DNA of 64,000 nucleotides from Anthopleura xanthogrammica (GCA_964019055.1 OZ025217.1:1762501-1826500), one strand, 5' to 3'; positions 13,150-25,974 are shown, counted from the stretch's first letter. Translations and numbers: made by a program. Notes: generated by a model from the sequence alone, not told the origin.

Positions 13150-13161
13150 AAGAAAGAAAGC
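12835..13161. repeat. Compound (AAAG)n/(ACAG)n microsatellite
   Basis: Blocks of AAAG and ACAG alternate over about 325 bp, ending in a long pure ACAG run. The Lys/Glu/Arg/Asp and Cys/Leu/Ser frames here come only from the repeat. Confidence 0.97.
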
Positions 13162-13417
13162 CTGAGGTGGATAACATAGAGAAAAAAATTATAAATTATG
13201 AATAAAATAGACAAGAACTCGGAAACGCAAAAATGTCATCACTTACCAAGCGGCAGTCATCCCCAAAACTGACGCCGACTTTCCAATTTGGTAAAAATAG
13301 AATTGCTCTTGCAGTTAGCCGAAAATGAACCCAAATACTTGATGGCATATGCTGTGACACTTTGAACATTAAAATTCCTCACGCAGCTCTTAGTTCCGCT
13401 GCCAAATGCATTAATGT

Positions 13418-13955
13418 AAAAATAAAATCGCTAAAAGATTACTCGTTTAAGTGACGTTAGTAGGCAAGAAAATCAGTTTAACCTTTCGCGAGTTAACGTC
13501 AATAATTAATACAGTTAGTCTGAACTGTTCGATTATAAAGAAATAAAGAAAGAAATAATAATTAAGAGGTGAGTTTTGAAGGTCGTACTTACTCGGCTTA
13601 TTTAATGTAGATCGATAAACTTCTCTTTAGCGATAAAATGCTAAGAAAAGAACTCCTTGATGACTAAAGACAGCCAGTTCAAACAGGCAAAAGTAAAAAG
13701 TAAAATCGCTAAAAGATTACTCGTTGAAGTGACGTTAGGAAAGAAAATTTAACCTTTTGCGAGCTAACGTCGATAATTAACATAGTAAGTCTAAACTGTT
13801 CGATTATAAAGAAATAAAGAAAGTAATAATAATTAAGAGGTGAGTTTTGAAGGTCGTACTTACTCAGCTTATTCGATGTGGAATTTTGTTTGGCGCGAAC
13901 TAAAATGCTAAGAAAAGAACTCCTTGATGACTAAAGACAGCCAGTTCTAACAAGC
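13418..13955. repeat. Tandem segmental duplication, about 265 bp x 2
   Basis: Copy 1 (about 13425-13690) and copy 2 (about 13701-13955) both start 'aaatcgctaaaagattactcg'. They share 'gtgagttttgaaggtcgtac' and end 'gatgactaaagacagccagtt'. They differ by small indels and by the replaced stretch 'cttctctttagcga' against 'attttgtttggcgcg'. Confidence 0.9.
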
Positions 13956-14884
13956 CATTTTACTCCTGATAGTGTATCGCTTTATCGATAATGAAATCAG
14001 TAAATATGAATATGGACGTTGCGAAAAATGATCTCCAATCTTGGAGTACCTGGAGCTTTCATTGTGTGTAAGAAATGCTTTGTCTGGCTTTTAGTGCCGA
14101 ATGATAAATATTCAAATCTGTTGAAAAATGTCGTATTACTTGCAGTAGAATTTACAATGAGTGAAGGCTCCCTGAGAGGAGAATAGAAATGTTTATTAAC
14201 TTTCTATGTCAGATTGTAAAGAAAACCCAGCCGAATTTTAAAATTATTTTCTTCCAAAAAATCTTCTCTTTGGGAGTTTTGCTGTGAACTAAAATCTCAG
14301 TTGCTGAAAACAAAGATTTTGGGAGAGAAATTTCCCTATAAATGCTTATAAAAAAGCAAACAAATCACTATTTGTTTGGGCGCTAAGTCGTTTTCGTGGC
14401 TTTTACTTTGTACTGTGAATCTCAGCTTGAAGATATCAAACCAGAAATACACCTCAATCAAAGTTTAAGGGCTTCCAGCCTCCGCAAATGGACAGATGGA
14501 ATTTAGTGTAATCCCTTAGTGAAATCCCCGTTTGGTTTATGGATGTTTTACGGTATAATTAGAAGAAAAACGAAAAGATCTAAGAGTAGAAAACTTTGCA
14601 TGGGCGAAAAATCGAGGAAAAAGCTTGAGCTAGGAAGAAGTGAGAACTTGAAGAAGTTTTGGAGTGGGACTCTCTTTAGAACAGAAGTTTTGGAACGCAA
14701 TTTTTACGATGTAGAAATGCGCAGATACTATGCTAAATGGAGTTTAAAATTGTGAATATAAATGAACAAGAAGCATAAGAAGAAGCTTATTTTGCGTCAA
14801 AAACTAAGCCGTAGAAGTGGTTTTCTTTGTGGCGAATGAATCTAACTGTCAAAGACGAAAAAATTGAAATTTTATCTCTAACCT

Positions 14885-14942
14885 GTAGCAACCTCTGGGC
14901 TTATGATTTCAAATTCAGGGCACGTCTAACTCACTGATTGAA
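14885..14942. repeat. 57-bp minisatellite, single diverged copy
   Basis: 'agcaacctctgggct', 'cagggcacgtctaactcac' and 'tgattgaatcg' match the reverse orientation of the 57-bp unit. A SINE fragment follows immediately. Confidence 0.7.
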
Positions 14943-14964
14943 TCGAAATTTCGGGTCTTAGTTA

Positions 14965-15115
14965 TTGCAGAGGGAGGAAAACCGGAGAACCTGGATAAAC
15001 TCCCTCGAATCAAGAAAGAAACCAAACAAATCCTAATCAAATGTGATGCCAAGCACAGGAGACCCCAGAAGTAAGAGGCGAATGCATTAACACTACGCAA
15101 CCACTGATTCCCAAA
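14965..15115 (-). mobile_element. SINE copy (ACCGGAGAA family), degenerate
   Basis: 'gggaggaaaaccggagaac' and the tRNA-like end 'gaggcgaatgcattaacactacgcaacc' match the better copies at 19715-19872 and 25455-25605. The tRNA-like head is at the right, so the element reads on the minus strand. Confidence 0.65.
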
Positions 15116-15151
15116 GCACCATTCTATCAAAAAAAACTCCCAAGAGCTCAC

Positions 15152-15306
15152 CTTCTTAAGTCGTTGTAGTAAGCCAGAAGGCGGATACGTATCTTGAGGC
15201 CTAGCTTTGGTAGGGTCTGTTCTTTTAATGCTGTTCTTATCTGGAGGTGGAATCACAAGAAATGGTTCAATTTTAATAGATTCGATCACGTGCACAATGT
15301 AAGTTT
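15152..15306 (-). CDS. Candidate internal exon, unknown protein
   Basis: An open 155-nt segment lies between an AG at 15307-15308 and a GTGAGC donor at 15150-15151 on the minus strand. It would enter in phase 1 and leave in phase 0. It reads as a normal mixed peptide, beginning T-Y-I-V-H-V-I-E-S and ending P-S-G-L-L-Q-R-L-K-K, with a proline-rich middle (I-P-P-P-D-K). The pyrimidine tract before the acceptor is weak, no partner exon was found, and I do not recognise the peptide. A SINE occupies the proposed downstream intron. It may be a chance open frame. Confidence 0.25.
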
Positions 15307-15634
15307 CTACCGCACAACTTGATTTTATCTCGCGCCATGTAAGTAAGAATTATACGAATATAATGAAGATTATGAATAGTTATGAGGGATTTTCTGGTGT
15401 TTATTAGTCACTGGGAAATAACTTCAGGCGATAACACGTAAGTCTTTTGTGTGGAGTAGCGGCACAGGGTGTGATGTGAGAGAGAGTTTGTGATCTTTGT
15501 GCTGAGGTGTGACTCAGATAGTTTGTTCGTGAATATGCAAGGAATGGTTTCAGAATACAGGAAGATTCCCTGCTATGTTAATAAAAATAAAGTATGGAGA
15601 GTTAAAAAGAAGAGATGAAATTGGAAGTGATTAC

Positions 15635-16045
15635 AAATAAAAATAGGAGAGGATGGGATATGGATGGATGAGGGAAAAGGAAGGAAACAGGATGGATGGG
15701 AGGAATGGGAAAAGAAAGATGGATGGACAATAAGAAGTGAAATTAAAATCGGACGAAGAATACATGGAGGAGAATAAAAATAAAACGAAGGAATGAAATA
15801 GGGATTGATGAAAAAAGAAATGAAACAGGATGGATGGGAGGAATGGGAAAAGAAAGCTGGATGGACAACGGAAAGTAAAATGAAACTGGGACTATTTGTG
15901 AGATGAAATCAACACAAATGGAAAATGAAAAAAAGACGGGTGGAAGAAAGGGGAAAAAAACATGACTGAGACCGGAATGAAAAGTGGAAACTTAATAAGA
16001 GTGTATTTTAATTAACGGATTAAAGGAAATGAGAAAAAAAGAATC
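15635..16045. repeat. Purine-rich degenerate GGAT/AAAG region
   Basis: Imperfect GGATGG and GAAAAG motifs include a duplicated stretch starting 'acaggatggatgggaggaat' at about 15687 and again at about 15826. Confidence 0.8.
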
Positions 16046-16986
16046 AAAATGAATCAAGATATGAAAAGAGAAAGAAATGAAGTGAAAACTTGGAAATGTG
16101 TTGAGGAATTACAACTAAAAATCCTCATGAGAAATTATTGTAAAAATGAGATAAGATCACTTAATGCGGATGTAACTGTAGCTAACGAACAACTCTTCAA
16201 AATCGACAATGTTTCAATGAACACTGAATGACAACACTGAAAATCTTAAATACACACATTCAACTCACATACACTAGAAAAAATATTCATTTTTTTTCAA
16301 CCTTAAGATGGATTTTTCTGGCTAAAAAATGAATTATTTTTGTAAGTCAGACCTAGAAAAACCCTCAGTATTTTCTATGATAGTTGATGATATGCTTCTT
16401 GCCTTCTTCGCAAAAGGATTACAATTCTAATTAAAAACCGTTATTGTACTATCTTATTCCTCTGATTCATCTACTCAAGGTTCTATGAACCCAATTTTAA
16501 AACGAGTAAACATAAAGTTCCAAAATTACAAACACATGCTTTTGTCGAGATATAAAGTCTATCTAGAGGCGATAAAGGCATCTTGAAGCGTAAGCATATT
16601 CGTAATGAGCTGCCTTATCGATATTTGGCCAGACACTACAAAGTTGTATTGGACGTGAATGGCTAAATACAGGACTACAAGTACTGACTGATGTCACCGC
16701 GCAGTCAGAGACTTTCGGACTATATTATATGCATCGGTTTGATCAGAGAAACACAATGAGCCGATTAGAGTGATAAAATCATCGTTGGATACCAATAGTG
16801 ATGGCCAGTTGGTGCATTTATTCATATTGTGTTACTCATTGATAGGAAGTTGTGATAGATTTAGCTATGGTGAATGGAATGCCCAGTTTGGAACATTTTG
16901 GGTTCTAGTAATTAGGGGTATTAGTAGGAATGTTGCTGTTGTTGTTGTTGCTGTTGGTGGTGGCGGTCGTAGTGGTAGTGCTAATG

Positions 16987-17330
<344 letters not shown>

Positions 17331-17382
17331 ACAAGACGCAGAGAAAGCAACGGCATCTTCGGCACTTCGGTTTTAGCTTAAC

Positions 17383-17586
17383 CTAAAAGAGCAGATCTAC
17401 ACAGTTTCTTTCCCACTCGTTTATTCTTCCACAAGAAGCTCTTCCCCTCAGGTCGCGTGATGTCTGTTCAGTAATCTTGGGCAACTCCTCTTCTCTCTGA
17501 ATAAGTTCCAAGAGAGACATTGAAATCCAAATTAACGCACTCGATTCAAGGACGTGTTGTGAAACTGAGAAGGGAATGTTGATCAT
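17383..17586 (-). CDS. Weak candidate ORF/exon, unknown
   Basis: A 67-codon frame on the minus strand opens at an ATG just after an in-frame TGA. It contains a possible acceptor ('cccttctcag') seven codons in. The peptide has a charged middle (L-I-Q-R-E-E-E-L-P-K-I) and two cysteines near the end, and it stops at C-V-D-L-L-F. It borders the trinucleotide array. There is no recognised domain and no partner exon, so chance is the more likely explanation. Confidence 0.15.
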   Translation of the reverse strand: MINIPFSVSQHVLESSALIWISMSLLELIQREEELPKITEQTSRDLRGRASCGRINEWERNCVDLLF

Positions 17587-17629
17587 GGAGTATCATTTGA
17601 AAATACAGGATGTGTAAAACAGTAAATAT

Positions 17630-17970
17630 TATGAATTGAATAATTCAAACTAAAGTACAACTGTCACCATCATATCTTGAAAAAATCAAATGAAGTTTCA
17701 GTATAAAGGAACATGAATTCTTCTCTGTAGTGAATATTCAACTATACTACGGCATATCTCAAGACCAAAGCTTTTAAAATCAAGCGAAGGATAGTGACTG
17801 CTAATGAAGGGCGGGAATTCTGGCCCAGAGTGAATAATTCAACTGCAGTACGAGTTATGTCACGACTAAAGCTTTCAAAATCAAGCGGAACTACACGATC
17901 GTTGCATGATGACGGATTTCAATCTCTGCCCGTCATGAGGCAATGATGCTATCATAGAGAATAATTCACA
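17630..17970. repeat. Diverged tandem repeat, about 110 bp, 3-4 copies
   Basis: The recurring elements are 'gaataattcaa', 'cta.agtacga', 'aaagctttcaaaatcaagcg' and 'gaattct/atttcaatctctg'. The copies are strongly diverged. Confidence 0.6.
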
Positions 17971-18411
17971 TAAAATACGATCTTAGTAAAAAAAAGTAGC
18001 GAACATTTCCTGTACCTTCAACTAGAGCTAAAAATACTAGAATTGCCATGGGGCCAAAGGATAACAAAACGTCAGAAATAGAAATGACAGACAATTTTAT
18101 CAGTCCTAACGTATTGTAAAATAACACAACTGATTAGGATTTTATTTCTATTTTGAGTACAACATGACGGAAGTTCCTTTTTTTTTTACAACTTTAAAGT
18201 GGCTGGGCAACAAAATCGAAAGAGAGACATTCCAAGATGTAATTGTGCAGCAAAAATCTTATTTTCAAAAAGAGAATAATGACCTTTTTTTTTTTTTTTT
18301 TTTCCTTATGATTTTTTAAAACGTTAGCAAGTCCAAACTCCTGTTCGCGGCGCGTCAAGTTTATGTTGAGATGCATGAGTGCGCGACACTGTAAAAAAAC
18401 CTATTCATATA

Positions 18412-18545
18412 CAGACCCCTTGCACATGACGTAAGAGCAGCTCAATTTGGAGGGCAAGACAAAAGAATTTTAATCTCCTGAGAATTGGAACCTATTGTTC
18501 TGCCCTCCAAATTGAGCTGCATTCCGACGTGCTGCAAGGGGTCTA
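18412..18545. mobile_element. Palindromic MITE (AGACCCCTTGCA family), copy 1
   Basis: A 134-bp near-palindrome. The left arm begins 'agaccccttgcacatgacg' and the right arm ends 'gctgcaaggggtcta'. The inner arms 'agctcaatttggagggc' and 'gccctccaaattgagct' match exactly. A copy of nearly the same sequence lies at 40789-40922. Confidence 0.9.
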
Positions 18546-18686
18546 AAGAGAACGGTTTTTGTTGGAGTGAAAAACGATTGAGTGAAAAACGATGCAGCAA
18601 ATTCGTTGTTGTACTTTAGGCGTACCATATCTTACAGTAACCGCAACTATTCGATGTGATTGGATGGTTTACTCGAAGATCATGGG

Positions 18687-19105
18687 AAGCCATTTCAGTG
18701 TTACGACGTGCCGTACCGTGTCAGTTATACCCAACATTCCTATAGAAAGCCATGTCGGTGTTGCCGTATCATGTACACAAGTTTCTCTCTTAACCAAGGA
18801 AATTCTTATAGGAAGCTATTTCAGTATTATACGGCTTGTGCCGTGTACGTGATGTAAGTCAGTAGGCAAGTTTTCCTTTTAACGAACGAAGAACGTTCTT
18901 ATGAGAAAGCCATTTTAATGTTACGGCTTGTACCGTGTACGTGATGTACGTCAGTACTGCAAGCTAAGTTTCCCTTTTAACGAAGAACGTTTGTATAGAA
19001 AGCCATTTTTGTGTTACGGTCTGTACCGTGTACGTGATGTAAGTCAGTACTGCAAGTTTCCCTCCTTTCCTTCCTGTTACGGCTTCTATAACGTGCTGTG
19101 AGTCA
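18687..19105. repeat. Tandem repeat, about 100 bp x 4
   Basis: Each unit contains 'agaaagccatttcagtgttacggc', 'ttgtaccgtgtacgtgatgtaagtcagta' in variant form and a TTTCCC/TTTAACGAA end. The core 'aagccatttca-tgttacgg' is shared with the array at 47208-47815. Confidence 0.85.
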
Positions 19106-19714
19106 GCTCCTTAGATGTCTAAAAATGCGAATAATAAATACCCAGCGATCTTACATAGGTTATATATATATACCACAAAGATTGAAAACCAAAAATAATA
19201 CCATGTAATACATGCTGAAAAAAGGCAACAAAAAAAAAACATAACAGAAAATTCTCATGCATGTTCGTGAAAACAAGCATGAATGAGAAACAAGCTAGGA
19301 GATCTAAGAATTGAACGGTTTCGAAAGATAAGAGCAATACAAGGCATAATAGATCGTGAATACAAACGAAAATCGCGAGCTTAAGAATATTCAAATAAAC
19401 GGTGTCGAGTAAGAACGTCAATACTAAGAAGATAGACCAAAATAGCTTTTGCTCTCACACGATGATATTGCAAAACAGTAATGACGATTGATGACGACAG
19501 CTTTCCATTATCTATGATACAATTTTACGTACATGAGTACGATTTTATATGTAAGGTATTAAATAAGAATGTTGTAATAGTAGCGATGGCATGATTTGCG
19601 TGAAATTACATGAAAATCCGACTGACTATTTTTAGGCTGCTTCCAAATGAATAATAATAAAAGAATTGAATAATAAACGGGAATATTTACAGTGGAATCA
19701 ACAGATAGGCTCTT

Positions 19715-19872
19715 CTTCCACTGGAGTTGATTTTTGAGGAGGAAGAAAATACCGGAGAAAAACTCTCGAAGCACAGGAGAGAATCAACAAGCAGCTCTTC
19801 TCGCATACGACGGGGCTCGAACCTGGGTCGCATTGGTGGGAGGCGAGCGCTCTCACTGCTACGCCACCCGTG
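19715..19872 (-). mobile_element. tRNA-derived SINE, best copy (ACCGGAGAA family)
   Basis: Read on the minus strand, the head is 'cgggtggcgtagcagtgag' with an A-box-like segment (GGCGTAGCAGTGAGAGCGC). A B-box GGTTCGAGCCC follows, spaced as in tRNA genes. The body then ends at 'tctccggtattttcttcc'. Degenerate members are at 14965, 23985, 25455 and probably 39655. Confidence 0.75.
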
Positions 19873-20179
19873 TTTCCAAATGCAAGCATCAGCGTAAGTA
19901 GGTTACGCTCTGACCATATTGGGTTTGTTTTATATACAGCATTTCCAATGCACTGTAATGGCTTCCTATTGTTGTCTTCCTATCGCCTGATTAGTTAGCT
20001 GATTGCTTTTGTAATTATAAACATGAAGGTGATTGGTGGAATTGTTTTAGATGTTAATGGTATAGTAGAAAGTCTTGGCTTAAAGGTAGGAAATAAATGT
20101 AAAAAAAAGAATGAATGAAAAAATGAATGAAGGGGGAATAAAAGAAAGAAGGAGCGAGAACGAGAAAAAGGAGGCTAAG

Positions 20180-20425
<246 letters not shown>

Positions 20426-21961
20426 ACCTTAAAGACTACCACGGTTAACCATGATTTTTCCACAGAGTTCTACACACATCTTACTTCAATCCTTACGAAA
20501 CAGAAGCCATTCAGTCATCAAAATGTACAGGTTCAAAGTCTTAATCTTTCCAGCCTTATACAATAATCTTCATGATTGTATTCTTTATCAGAAGACATTC
20601 CTCGCTCAGAACCATAAATCCAAGAACATTACATATAATACACCAAGGCAGCTACAACTACACTTGCGAACTTATAGCTTTAAGAAAACATGACGTTGGT
20701 TAGTAGGCAAGTCAGACCGGTGCCCAAGTGGTTTTTAGATTCCGCCATCTTGACTTTCTGTCCAAAGATATCCGGCTAATTAAACTTCTAAGACGCACGT
20801 TTAAACCTCTAAAACTGAATCTGTCAAAACGTTAACAAATCGACCACGCTACCTTTGTCTGAGATTTGTGATTGCACTCTTGAAGGAAAAATAATAGAAA
20901 TGTTGATGTGTTCGTCTGCAGAAATGAGTCAAGCTGTCAAAAAGCAGTATTTACTAAGTAGGGTTAAAATGTACAGAAATTTCTAGTTACAAAAATGAGA
21001 TTTCCTTCAGGAAAGTACAAATGCTTCCAGCCTACAAGAAAACACTTGAGAATTGATTATATATACGTGGTGATGGCGGTAGTTGCCATAAGGATTACCA
21101 TGGTGATAATAGCTGTTGCTAAGGCAACTGTGGTTACTATGGGAACGATAATGAGTTGTCATGACAATTGCAGTCGTCATTGAAATAAGCGAAAATGCAT
21201 CACATTTGTGCTATGAGTCTTATTCTTGTCAACGTATACGATCTGCAAAAAGCTAATAACATTGATGATATCTGAATATTTATTAGACGAATGAGGGACG
21301 ACGGAATATTACTCAAAAAATTCAAAAGCAAAAAATAAATTTCTTCTGAAGATAAAAAACAGTTGAATATAAAGTGCTTGAATTTGCATTAGTTTTTATT
21401 CAATGTGTTTTTTTAAACTTAAACTTGTCACAATTTTTTTTTTAGATCCGAGTGAGCACAGATGCCAGTCAGTGAGTCTTTACTCTATCTGGTTTCCATG
21501 TCTAAAATAATCCAATTTCTGTTGTTATGGTTTTGGTGTTTTGTTGTTATATAAAGGCGTCGTGTTGTAGTGCTGTCCATGATTGCACAAAAGATAACCG
21601 AACGTGAATGAGATAAAAAGGGTTTACAAAGCTGTGCCGTCAGTGGTCGATGACAGAAGCGATAAAACAGCAAAAATTACCTAAGATGCAGAACTGAGTA
21701 ATTGAAAAAAGTGGCTGTTGAAAGATAGAAAGATAGTTATGAAGTCGTGCTTAAATGATACCTTAAGTAAATACAGGTTTAATAGAAATTATCCGGAATG
21801 AAAGTGAAATGAAATGAAAATTAGATGAGGGGGATAATAGATGGCGAGAAATGATTTAAAAAATTATTAAAGCAAATGAATGTCAACGAGTTGCAAAATA
21901 TTTGTTTCCGAATTCAAAAGTAGAAAAGTGTTGAATGCACTGAGCCATAATGAATAAGAAT

Positions 21962-22030
21962 CGATCTGTGAGTTATAAATGCAGCGAGCCATGCCCTGAT
22001 TGACTCTGATCAGCCTAAGTTATCGTTAAA
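21962..22030. repeat. 57-bp minisatellite, one degenerate copy
   Basis: 'tcgatctgtgagtta', 'gccatgccctga' and 'gatcagcct' match the unit at 1443-2120, with an insertion after the first block. Confidence 0.65.
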
Positions 22031-22584
22031 AAATTGAAGGATCTTGAAGGTTTATAAGAATGAAAATGTCATATTTTAACCCACTAGGAATAAAACAGTC
22101 TGTTTGAATAAAAGAAACAAGTAGGCAAAAACTAAACAATGGCCTTAAAATACCACAACCTTCATAATAGAGGTTAATAAAGATAGAAATATAGAAATGT
22201 CATCTTTATAATATGGAGTAGCGACGAATGAGAAAATATAGCGTTGAAAACAGTTCTGAATGACTAAATAAAGAAAATTATAAATTTGAAAGGAAAAAAT
22301 AGCATGTACGAGACAGAATGGAAAGTGTGACCACGCATAGTAATGATTTTATATTTTAGATCAATCTTTTGGATAAGGATATGTGTTTAAAATATAAAAA
22401 CAAATACGATAACACTGTATATTTTACTACTAAGTAATATACTGATACCAATATTTTATCGGTGCACAATAGTTAAAAGTAATATGCAGTATTCATGGAT
22501 TGGTAAAGCTATCAAAGGAGGAATTTCCGATTGGTTAGTAAATTAGTGGATGAAAGGTTTTGTTGAGAATATTTCGAAAGAGAT

Positions 22585-22862
22585 GGAAAAAGGAAAGAAA
22601 GAGAGAAAGAAAAGAAAGAAAGAAAAGAGAGAGAGAGAGAAAGAGGGAAAGAAAAATGAAAGAAAGAATGAATGAAAGAAAGAATGAAAGAAAGAATGAC
22701 TGAATGAAAGAAAGAATGAATGAATGAAAGAATGAATGAAAGAAAGACTGAGAAAGAAAGAAAGAAAGAAAGACTGAGAAAGAAAGAAAAAAAGAAAGAA
22801 AGAAAAAAAGAGAGAAGAAAAAAAAAAAAAAAAAAAAAAAAGAAAGAAAGAAAAAAAGGAAA
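22585..22862. repeat. Homopurine-rich (GAAA/GAAT) tract
   Basis: Degenerate AAAG and AATG units are followed by a poly-A stretch at about 22817-22840. The Phe/Ser frames on the minus strand are artefacts. Confidence 0.92.
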
Positions 22863-23334
22863 GCGATAAAAGCATGTATATATAGTTAAGTAGCTACCAG
22901 GAAGTAGTATAAGATCGTTCATAATACAAGTACATTAACTACAGCCCGTTTGACGCCTCGATGTTTAGTACAAGCGAGCGGCAGCGGCAGTTCAAGGACT
23001 GTTGTATTAAACAAACGATATTCTTCCTTCCGTAATCCTTCCATACGAGATACCTACGTCATAGCCGGTTGCGCACAGGTAAAACGATCGCCAGAAATAC
23101 GGCTATTTTTAAAGCTTTCATCTTACAATACGTTGTCAATAATGATTTATGACGTAAAATAGATTGTGCAACTAGACTAGCGACTCGTCATAGAACTCAA
23201 TTTGTTTGTAAAATAAAGTATTCTAAGTTATTACTGTTTCAAAACACGTACGCAGAGGCAACAGAAGGGTTTGCTGGAATGAGCACCGCTGTACAGCAAG
23301 TACTGACGTACTGATGGTCACATGACCGCAATAA

Positions 23335-23835
23335 TAGTCCAGACCACACTACTGATCACACCACAACACGCTAACACATCAGCACTAGAAATAACACCAA
23401 TAGATTATACAACACCACGCCACACGCCGCTACTGAACACACCGTCATTAGTATATCGCACCACAGTACGTCACCCAACACCATACAGTAGTACACCCTA
23501 TCACAACACACCACAGGAGCTAACTGTATTGCAGACCCCACCGTACTGCACTGCACCTCATCGCACTGCACCATACCGCACCAAACCACACCTCTCCTCG
23601 TCTCACCCCACCTTACCTCACTGCACCACACCAAATGACACCATATCGCATAGCTTATACTTCACGCAGCACTCCAAGCCATACCACATCACACTACAAC
23701 ACACCACGCCATAACAATCACACAAAAACACACCACAAAACACCACTTCATAACACATCACACTAAACCACACACCTTACTTTTCACAGCGCACCATAAC
23801 ATCAAACACCACACCACATCCAGCACGCTGTAAAT
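23335..23835. repeat. CACCA-rich degenerate simple sequence
   Basis: About 500 bp of A/C-rich sequence with recurring ACACCAC, CACTGCACC and CCACACC. One strand has almost no G. No regular unit length is visible. Confidence 0.75.
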
Positions 23836-23984
23836 CCATAATAACAAAACAAATCTTTGTATTCAAGTGTCTAGTTGCTCTAGCGCTTTCGCAATAATTG
23901 TGGACACTTTTTCCCTAACACACACTACCACTACATTCAATATTCTATGCACACGACACTCAACTCACATGTTGATTTTTACCA

Positions 23985-24140
23985 AGGGAGGAAAACCGGA
24001 GAACCAGAGAAAAACGCTCGTAGTATCAACACATCAAACAAACTCAATTCACATAAAAGTTGGGCGAGGGGACTCGAACGTAGGCCTTATGCCAAGAACC
24101 TAGCTTTGGTGAGAGCTCGACGCATTAGCGGCGTTACGTT
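23985..24140 (-). mobile_element. SINE copy (ACCGGAGAA family)
   Basis: 'gggaggaaaaccggagaacc' followed by 'gagaaaaacgctcg' and 'ggggactcgaacgtaggcc' matches the copy at 19715. The A-box end is degenerate ('gcattagcggcgttacg'). Confidence 0.65.
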
Positions 24141-24928
24141 ACAGTGATTTGAATTGCCATCTAGTCTAATTTTCTATCATTGGCTAAAGTAATCTCAATA
24201 ATTGACATTTCAGACATCTTATAACGTCAAAGTGCAACACCATTAGGAATAGAAATACAAATTCTAACAGTAAACAAATGAGGAAACATTCTCGTTATCT
24301 TAAATCTAATGCTCCGTATATTCAACAATTATGCTAAGGGATTATGATGTTTAAAGAGATTTTAAAATCATTATTTTAAGAATTTTTCATACCTGTCTTT
24401 TGAAACAATGTTTCAATACTTGAAGGAATTAAAGTTTAAGCTCGGTTGAATCTCTTGAGCTCAGAAAAGAATACTTGATTCAAATGCCGTTTTTTTTTGT
24501 AAGTAAGATTGAGAAACAAACCTCTGTCGGCGTGACGCAAAATATTATATTAGCTGTAGACAAAACAGCCAAGTCAGACCATGACTGACCTCACGGGAGA
24601 AAGCAAAGATTCTAAAGTAGAAATCTTTGTACGAGTCCCGTTCTGAAGAGATAAACAAATAAAAGCGAAATGATAGCGAGGAGAGGAAACAAAGGGTGTT
24701 CACTTATCTACTGACGAAGTTGTATTTTACAAGTCGTCAGGAACTCTTAAGGGCACTTGAGCGCCCCACCTTTTTCAAGCAAAACGGCACGATTTATTTG
24801 AAAACCCGTGGGAAAATCCCACATTGTGACAGCTTACCTAAGAATAACTTTTTCTGACATGGCCTTCATGCTGTTAGGGTTTGTCATTATGACTTGTATG
24901 GAAAAGAATTGTCTACTAAAAGCCAAAA

Positions 24929-25435
24929 TCAGGGCATGGCTAACTCACAGATCACACCTGAAACAAGCTCTGGGCTGATCTAAGTCAGGGCATGGCTAAC
25001 TCACGGATAGAACCCTGAAACAAGCTCTAGGCTGATCAAAGTCAGGGCATGACTAACTCACAGATCGAATTGGAATATACCTTTTTAGCTTAATTGTTTG
25101 TTATGCCCATTTCAGACCATGTGATGCCACTCTTGGGAGTTGATTCTTTCTGAAACAGCCTCTGGGCTGATCAAAGTCAGGGCATGGCTAACTCAAAGAT
25201 CGAACCCTGAAACAACCTCTGGGCTGATTAAAGTCAGGGCATGGCTAACTCAAAGATCGAACCCTGAAACAACCTCTGGGCTGATTAAAGTCAGGGCATG
25301 ACTAACTCACAGATCGAACCCTGAAACAACCTCTAGGCTGATCAAAGTCAGGGCACGGCTAACTCACAGATGGAACCCTGAAACAACCTCTGGGCTGATC
25401 TAAGTCAGGGCATGGCTAACTCACAGATCGAATTG
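24929..25435. repeat. 57-bp minisatellite in reverse orientation, two blocks
   Basis: About two and a half copies (24929-25067) and about five copies (25152-25435) read 'ccctgaaacaacctctgggctgatc..agtcagggcatggctaactcacagatcgaa'. That is the reverse complement of the unit at 1443. The blocks are split by an insert containing 'catttcagaccatgtgatgccactcttggg', which resembles the MITE arm. A SINE fragment follows directly. Confidence 0.9.
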
Positions 25436-25454
25436 GAATTTAGCGTATCAGGTT

Positions 25455-25605
25455 TTGCAGAGGAATGAATACCGGAGAACCTGGAGATGAAAACACGCGA
25501 GTCAAGAGAGAGACCCAACAAACTCTATACTCAGCTGTGATGCCGAGTACAGGAATTGAACCCTAGACCCACCCCAGAGGTGAGAGGCGAGTGCGCTTCC
25601 GCAGA
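25455..25605 (-). mobile_element. SINE copy (ACCGGAGAA family)
   Basis: 'gaataccggagaacctggag', 'gggaattgaaccc'-type B-box ('ggaattgaaccctag') and 'gtgagaggcgagtgcgct' match the copy at 19715. It abuts the minisatellite block ending at about 25435. Confidence 0.7.
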
Positions 25606-25974
25606 TTTCAGAAACGCACGTTTGGGCACGCTTGTATGTCATTCATTGTCAAATAATATTTATATAAAAACAACTTTTGTTAAACTAAAAAAACACACGT
25701 TCTACTCTCGTACTGCGTCACTCATTAACAAATGAGATATATAAAAAGCATAACTGAAAAAATAAATGATGAATTTTACAATAAAATACACTTTTTCACC
25801 GCTTGTACGTCACTAATTTACAAATATCTAAAGCCTGCGTAACCGTGCACGATACGTTATGAGATAAGGCATGAGAAACACGTAAAATCAGTGTTATTAC
25901 ATTTCCAAACTTCTAAACTTGTAACAAATGTTGATTTACTAACACATGAAAACCAGTGAAAATCATTCCATTAT

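Noticed and set aside
12731..13214. ORFs of 117-144 codons over AAAG/ACAG repeats
   Set aside because: Repeat-driven frames without initiation or splice context.
14519..14755. 78-codon plus-strand ORF rich in Lys/Arg
   Set aside because: It has no domain, no splice support and A/G-biased composition. Chance is the likely explanation.
19119..19421. Hydrophobic 100-residue minus-strand ORF resembling membrane segments
   Set aside because: AT-rich sequence with a poly-A/T run. There is no conserved motif, no splice context and no upstream exon.
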